From positions 1,116,001-1,180,000 of the forward strand of contig JASFXZ010000015.1 in assembly GCA_032209605.1 (NCBI GenBank): 64,000 nt of DNA. The letters are read 5' to 3'. The notes beneath the pieces were generated by a model, which was not told where the DNA came from, searched no databases, and worked only from the letters and a program-made list of their open reading frames with translations. Every line of letters starts with the position of its first letter. Within the stretch, counting starts at the first letter, position 1. Below, piece after piece: positions 62,301-64,000 of the stretch. The stretch is from Mactromeris polynyma (lineage: Eukaryota; Mollusca; Bivalvia; Venerida; Mactridae). Both the position numbers and the translations under genes were made by a program.

Positions 62301-63722
62301 ATATTCGTTATGGAGGTTATTTACGAAAACTGTTGGGTCAAATGCGTGCATAAAAAAACATGCGTCCCGAGGAATCGTTTATGCGTCCTCTTACAAACCA
62401 TGCGTCCAAATGTGATTATGAGTGCATATCCGATAAGCCTGTAAATCGTGTCTGAAAATTTTAAAACTCACTCAAAATCTTAGAACATCCCAGAACGGAT
62501 AATATTAACTCCACCAATAGCTAACTCTAACCCTAAATGTCACACACTGAACTTTTGGTGGGCCCAGACAGACAGGAAGGATCGAGAATGGACAGACAGA
62601 CCACAGATCGACGCACGCCCATCAACGTTGTTGATGGGGAGGTTTGTAAAATTAAAATAAGCGCAATGTACATACAGTATTCCTGCATTCGCGTAGTCTT
62701 GTCACATATGCTTCGACAGATGTATTTGTAGGTGCAGGATTTTCCCACACTACATCCGAATGACGGCTGAGACCACAAACATTCCTCAACAGACAACAAA
62801 GCAGAGTTATATCCAATTTTGAAGAGGAAGGCTTGTTGTCCACTGGTGGTAAATACTGTTGCTGTGCTGGTGTTATAATATTTCTCCCTATCAGAAACAT
62901 AAACTGATGTTTAGCAGCTGTGTTGGCATCCAAGTATTGCTTGAAGTCTGGGCCAACTTGATGATCAAATAATTTCCGGAGCATGCTGGTTCCTACTTCC
63001 ATCAGTAAATACTGATACCGAAATGTATACTTCCGGTCTGAAATGAAAATATGATGTTTTGTTCAATGAACATTAAATGACTGCTATGCATATAGGATAT
63101 TACACGAGTTGTCATAAATCCTGGAATTAATTAAACAAGTTTTCTGAAGACCACTTTAAAATTCAATAATGTATAAACACGAATGTAATTTAATATATTC
63201 ATACAATACTGGTCAAATGCAAATAAACATTTTATCTATAGCAACTAATTTGTTCGCGCATAAAAATTATTGCAGCCATCACTGTAAGGCAATTATGACC
63301 GAGTCATGTGTTATTTGACTAGTGAATAACAACAAATAATACATGGGTGTTATTACCCGTCTCTGACGTCATATCTTGGAATAACCAGAGTAGTGTTACA
63401 ATGAATTATACCAATATCAATTACATTATTCTCATGTTTTTAATGATTATACACTATAATTCTGCTGTCATGGGGCTTAGTCTAAACGCATTATCAACAT
63501 AATATGGAGATAAAATGTAACATTACCAGTTGGTCCCGGATTTTGCTCAATACCGCCCATTATCAGCAGAATACTGATAAAGACAACAGCACCAACAGCG
63601 CTAACGCCACAAGCAACATTACGCATGACCGTTGAATAACCTAAGTTAGTCAATTGTTTATGACCAAGTCCACCAATAAACATCCCAATCCTACATCTAT
63701 AGGTTTCCACGTCGACGCCCAT
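53333..63722 (-). CDS. NLR-like receptor 2: 2A-like leader, DZIP3-type HEPN, coiled coil, NACHT, LRR
   Basis: Paralogue of the convergent gene at 29271-46085. Exons: 63722-63527, 63037-62676, 61180-61112, 57040-56686, 55977-53333; 3627 bases, 1208 residues, no stop or frameshift. A 5'UTR intron ends at 63730. Domains: hydrophobic segment, about residues 38-55, with GIEQNPGP at 57-64; HEPN (KLDITLLCCLLRNVCG), about 70-209; coiled coil, about 225-320 (LKREVTTVKHALAENTRQI); NACHT with Walker A ADAGVGKTS (Lys 405) and Walker B LIILDSLDEW; FIHKSYIEFFTAL; LRRs from about residue 870. The CXorf38-like module of gene 1 is absent: the 2A exon and HEPN exon are only 489 bases apart and both junctions are phase 1. 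The 69-base exon aligns with gene 1 (HSGSVSM, KWKELVA) and gives RNTLLH, but its acceptor reads CG instead of AG, so its splicing is uncertain. Confidence 0.82.
57041..59700. other. Intronic stretch of NLR gene 2, nothing recognised
   Basis: AT-rich with short frames only. No additional exon with matching phase was found between the coiled-coil exon and the 69-base HEPN exon. Confidence 0.45.
59700..60650. repeat. Satellite-like repeat, about 160-170 bp unit, six copies
   Basis: Unit includes 'gtctcatcatggtgaacatt' + 'tgtgccaagtaatttgaaaa', 'taatggtctggacaaagaaa' and 'gtgaccttgacctttgagct'. Spacing measured from 'catcatg' is 171 then 162 bases (60260, 60431, 60593). Opposite orientation to the array at 46.8-47.6 kb. 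Lies in an intron of NLR gene 2. Confidence 0.87.
60651..62675. other. Intronic stretch of NLR gene 2 around the 69-base exon
   Basis: Apart from the short exon at 61112-61180, nothing coding was recognised. The open frames at 61258-61527 and 62166-62444 on the opposite strand show no domain. Confidence 0.45.
63531..63554 (-). other. 2A-like motif GIEQNPGP in NLR gene 2
   Basis: The hydrophobic stretch VVFISILLIMG leads straight into G-I-E-Q-N-P-G-P. As in gene 1, the canonical Asp is replaced by Gly while E-x-N-P-G-P is intact. Retention in both paralogues, although the leaders differ at other places, argues the core is kept by selection. Confidence 0.75.
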
Positions 63723-63729
63723 CCTGATC

Positions 63730-64000
63730 CTGAAAATATATGTTGATAATTTTAGAATAAACTACATCTATTCCTGAAAGTATGCATCCATTCAAATACT
63801 GTTTTGTCAAAGCAAATAAGACAGTAAAAATTCCTGGAGGAGTAAACACAAACAAATAACAAGAGCGCATACCATCGCAAAATATGACTGTTATAACATT
63901 TTTGTCACTTGAGTTTAAAATTAAGCAGTGTAACTATAAATGTGTCAATAGGACACAGATGCCACCACTTGCAGCCTTAGTCAAAAAAGCAAATGCTATT
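63730..64000. other. Upstream flank of NLR gene 2
   Basis: Begins with the acceptor side of a 5'UTR intron (pyrimidine-rich, ttttcag read on the minus strand). The first non-coding exon and promoter lie outside the window or are not recognisable. Confidence 0.5.

Noticed and set aside
63038..63526. Possible hidden CXorf38-like exon in gene 2 between the 2A and HEPN exons
   Set aside because: The 489-base gap is AT-rich with no open frame resembling the gene 1 exons at 30493-31016 or 31367-31532.

Overview
The window looks like the nuclear genome of a lophotrochozoan animal, most likely a marine bivalve. It is AT-rich, with large introns bounded by GT/AG sites and no operon structure. It is packed with minisatellites, foldback elements and MITEs, and carries the kinds of repeats and expanded NLR-type receptors usual in bivalve genomes. 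I cannot name the species.

Three protein-coding genes can be reconstructed exon by exon with consistent reading phase. (1) An SLC22-family organic-ion transporter on the minus strand (15888 to 4472, ten exons, 545 residues). Its last exon, coding transmembrane helix 12, has been tandemly duplicated together with its splice acceptor: six 90-bp units, all in frame. (2) A plus-strand NLR-like gene (29271 to 46085). Its order is a short N-terminal hydrophobic peptide ending in a 2A-like GIExNPGP motif, a CXorf38-like domain with an Rx4H motif, a DZIP3-type HEPN domain with a second Rx4H motif, a coiled coil, a NACHT ATPase and leucine-rich repeats. It carries one apparent frameshift in exon 3. 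(3) A convergent minus-strand paralogue (63722 to 53333). It has the same 2A-like start, HEPN, coiled coil, NACHT and LRR, but lacks the CXorf38 cassette. The two paralogues lie tail to tail, about 7 kb apart.

Layout: 1-4.4 kb, repeats and a foldback element. 4.5-15.9 kb, SLC22 gene with MITEs and a 34-bp minisatellite in its introns. 15.9-29.2 kb, gene-free, holding several MITEs, a 48-bp minisatellite, a 2.3-kb G-rich 23-bp satellite and a region of AACCATGG palindromes. 29.3-46.7 kb, NLR gene 1, whose 6.6-kb fifth intron holds a dead Tc1-like transposon. 46.8-52.7 kb, satellite, SINE-like and CAT/CAA repeats. 52.7-63.7 kb, NLR gene 2.

The NLR pair is the most interesting part. By homology these are cytosolic innate-immune sensors. 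Two predicted HEPN modules suggest an RNA-linked effector step. The 2A-like leader suggests translational recoding or dual targeting. In the LRR part the two paralogues are otherwise very similar but differ mainly at exposed beta-strand positions, with nearly all base changes altering the protein. That is the pattern expected for receptors under diversifying selection.
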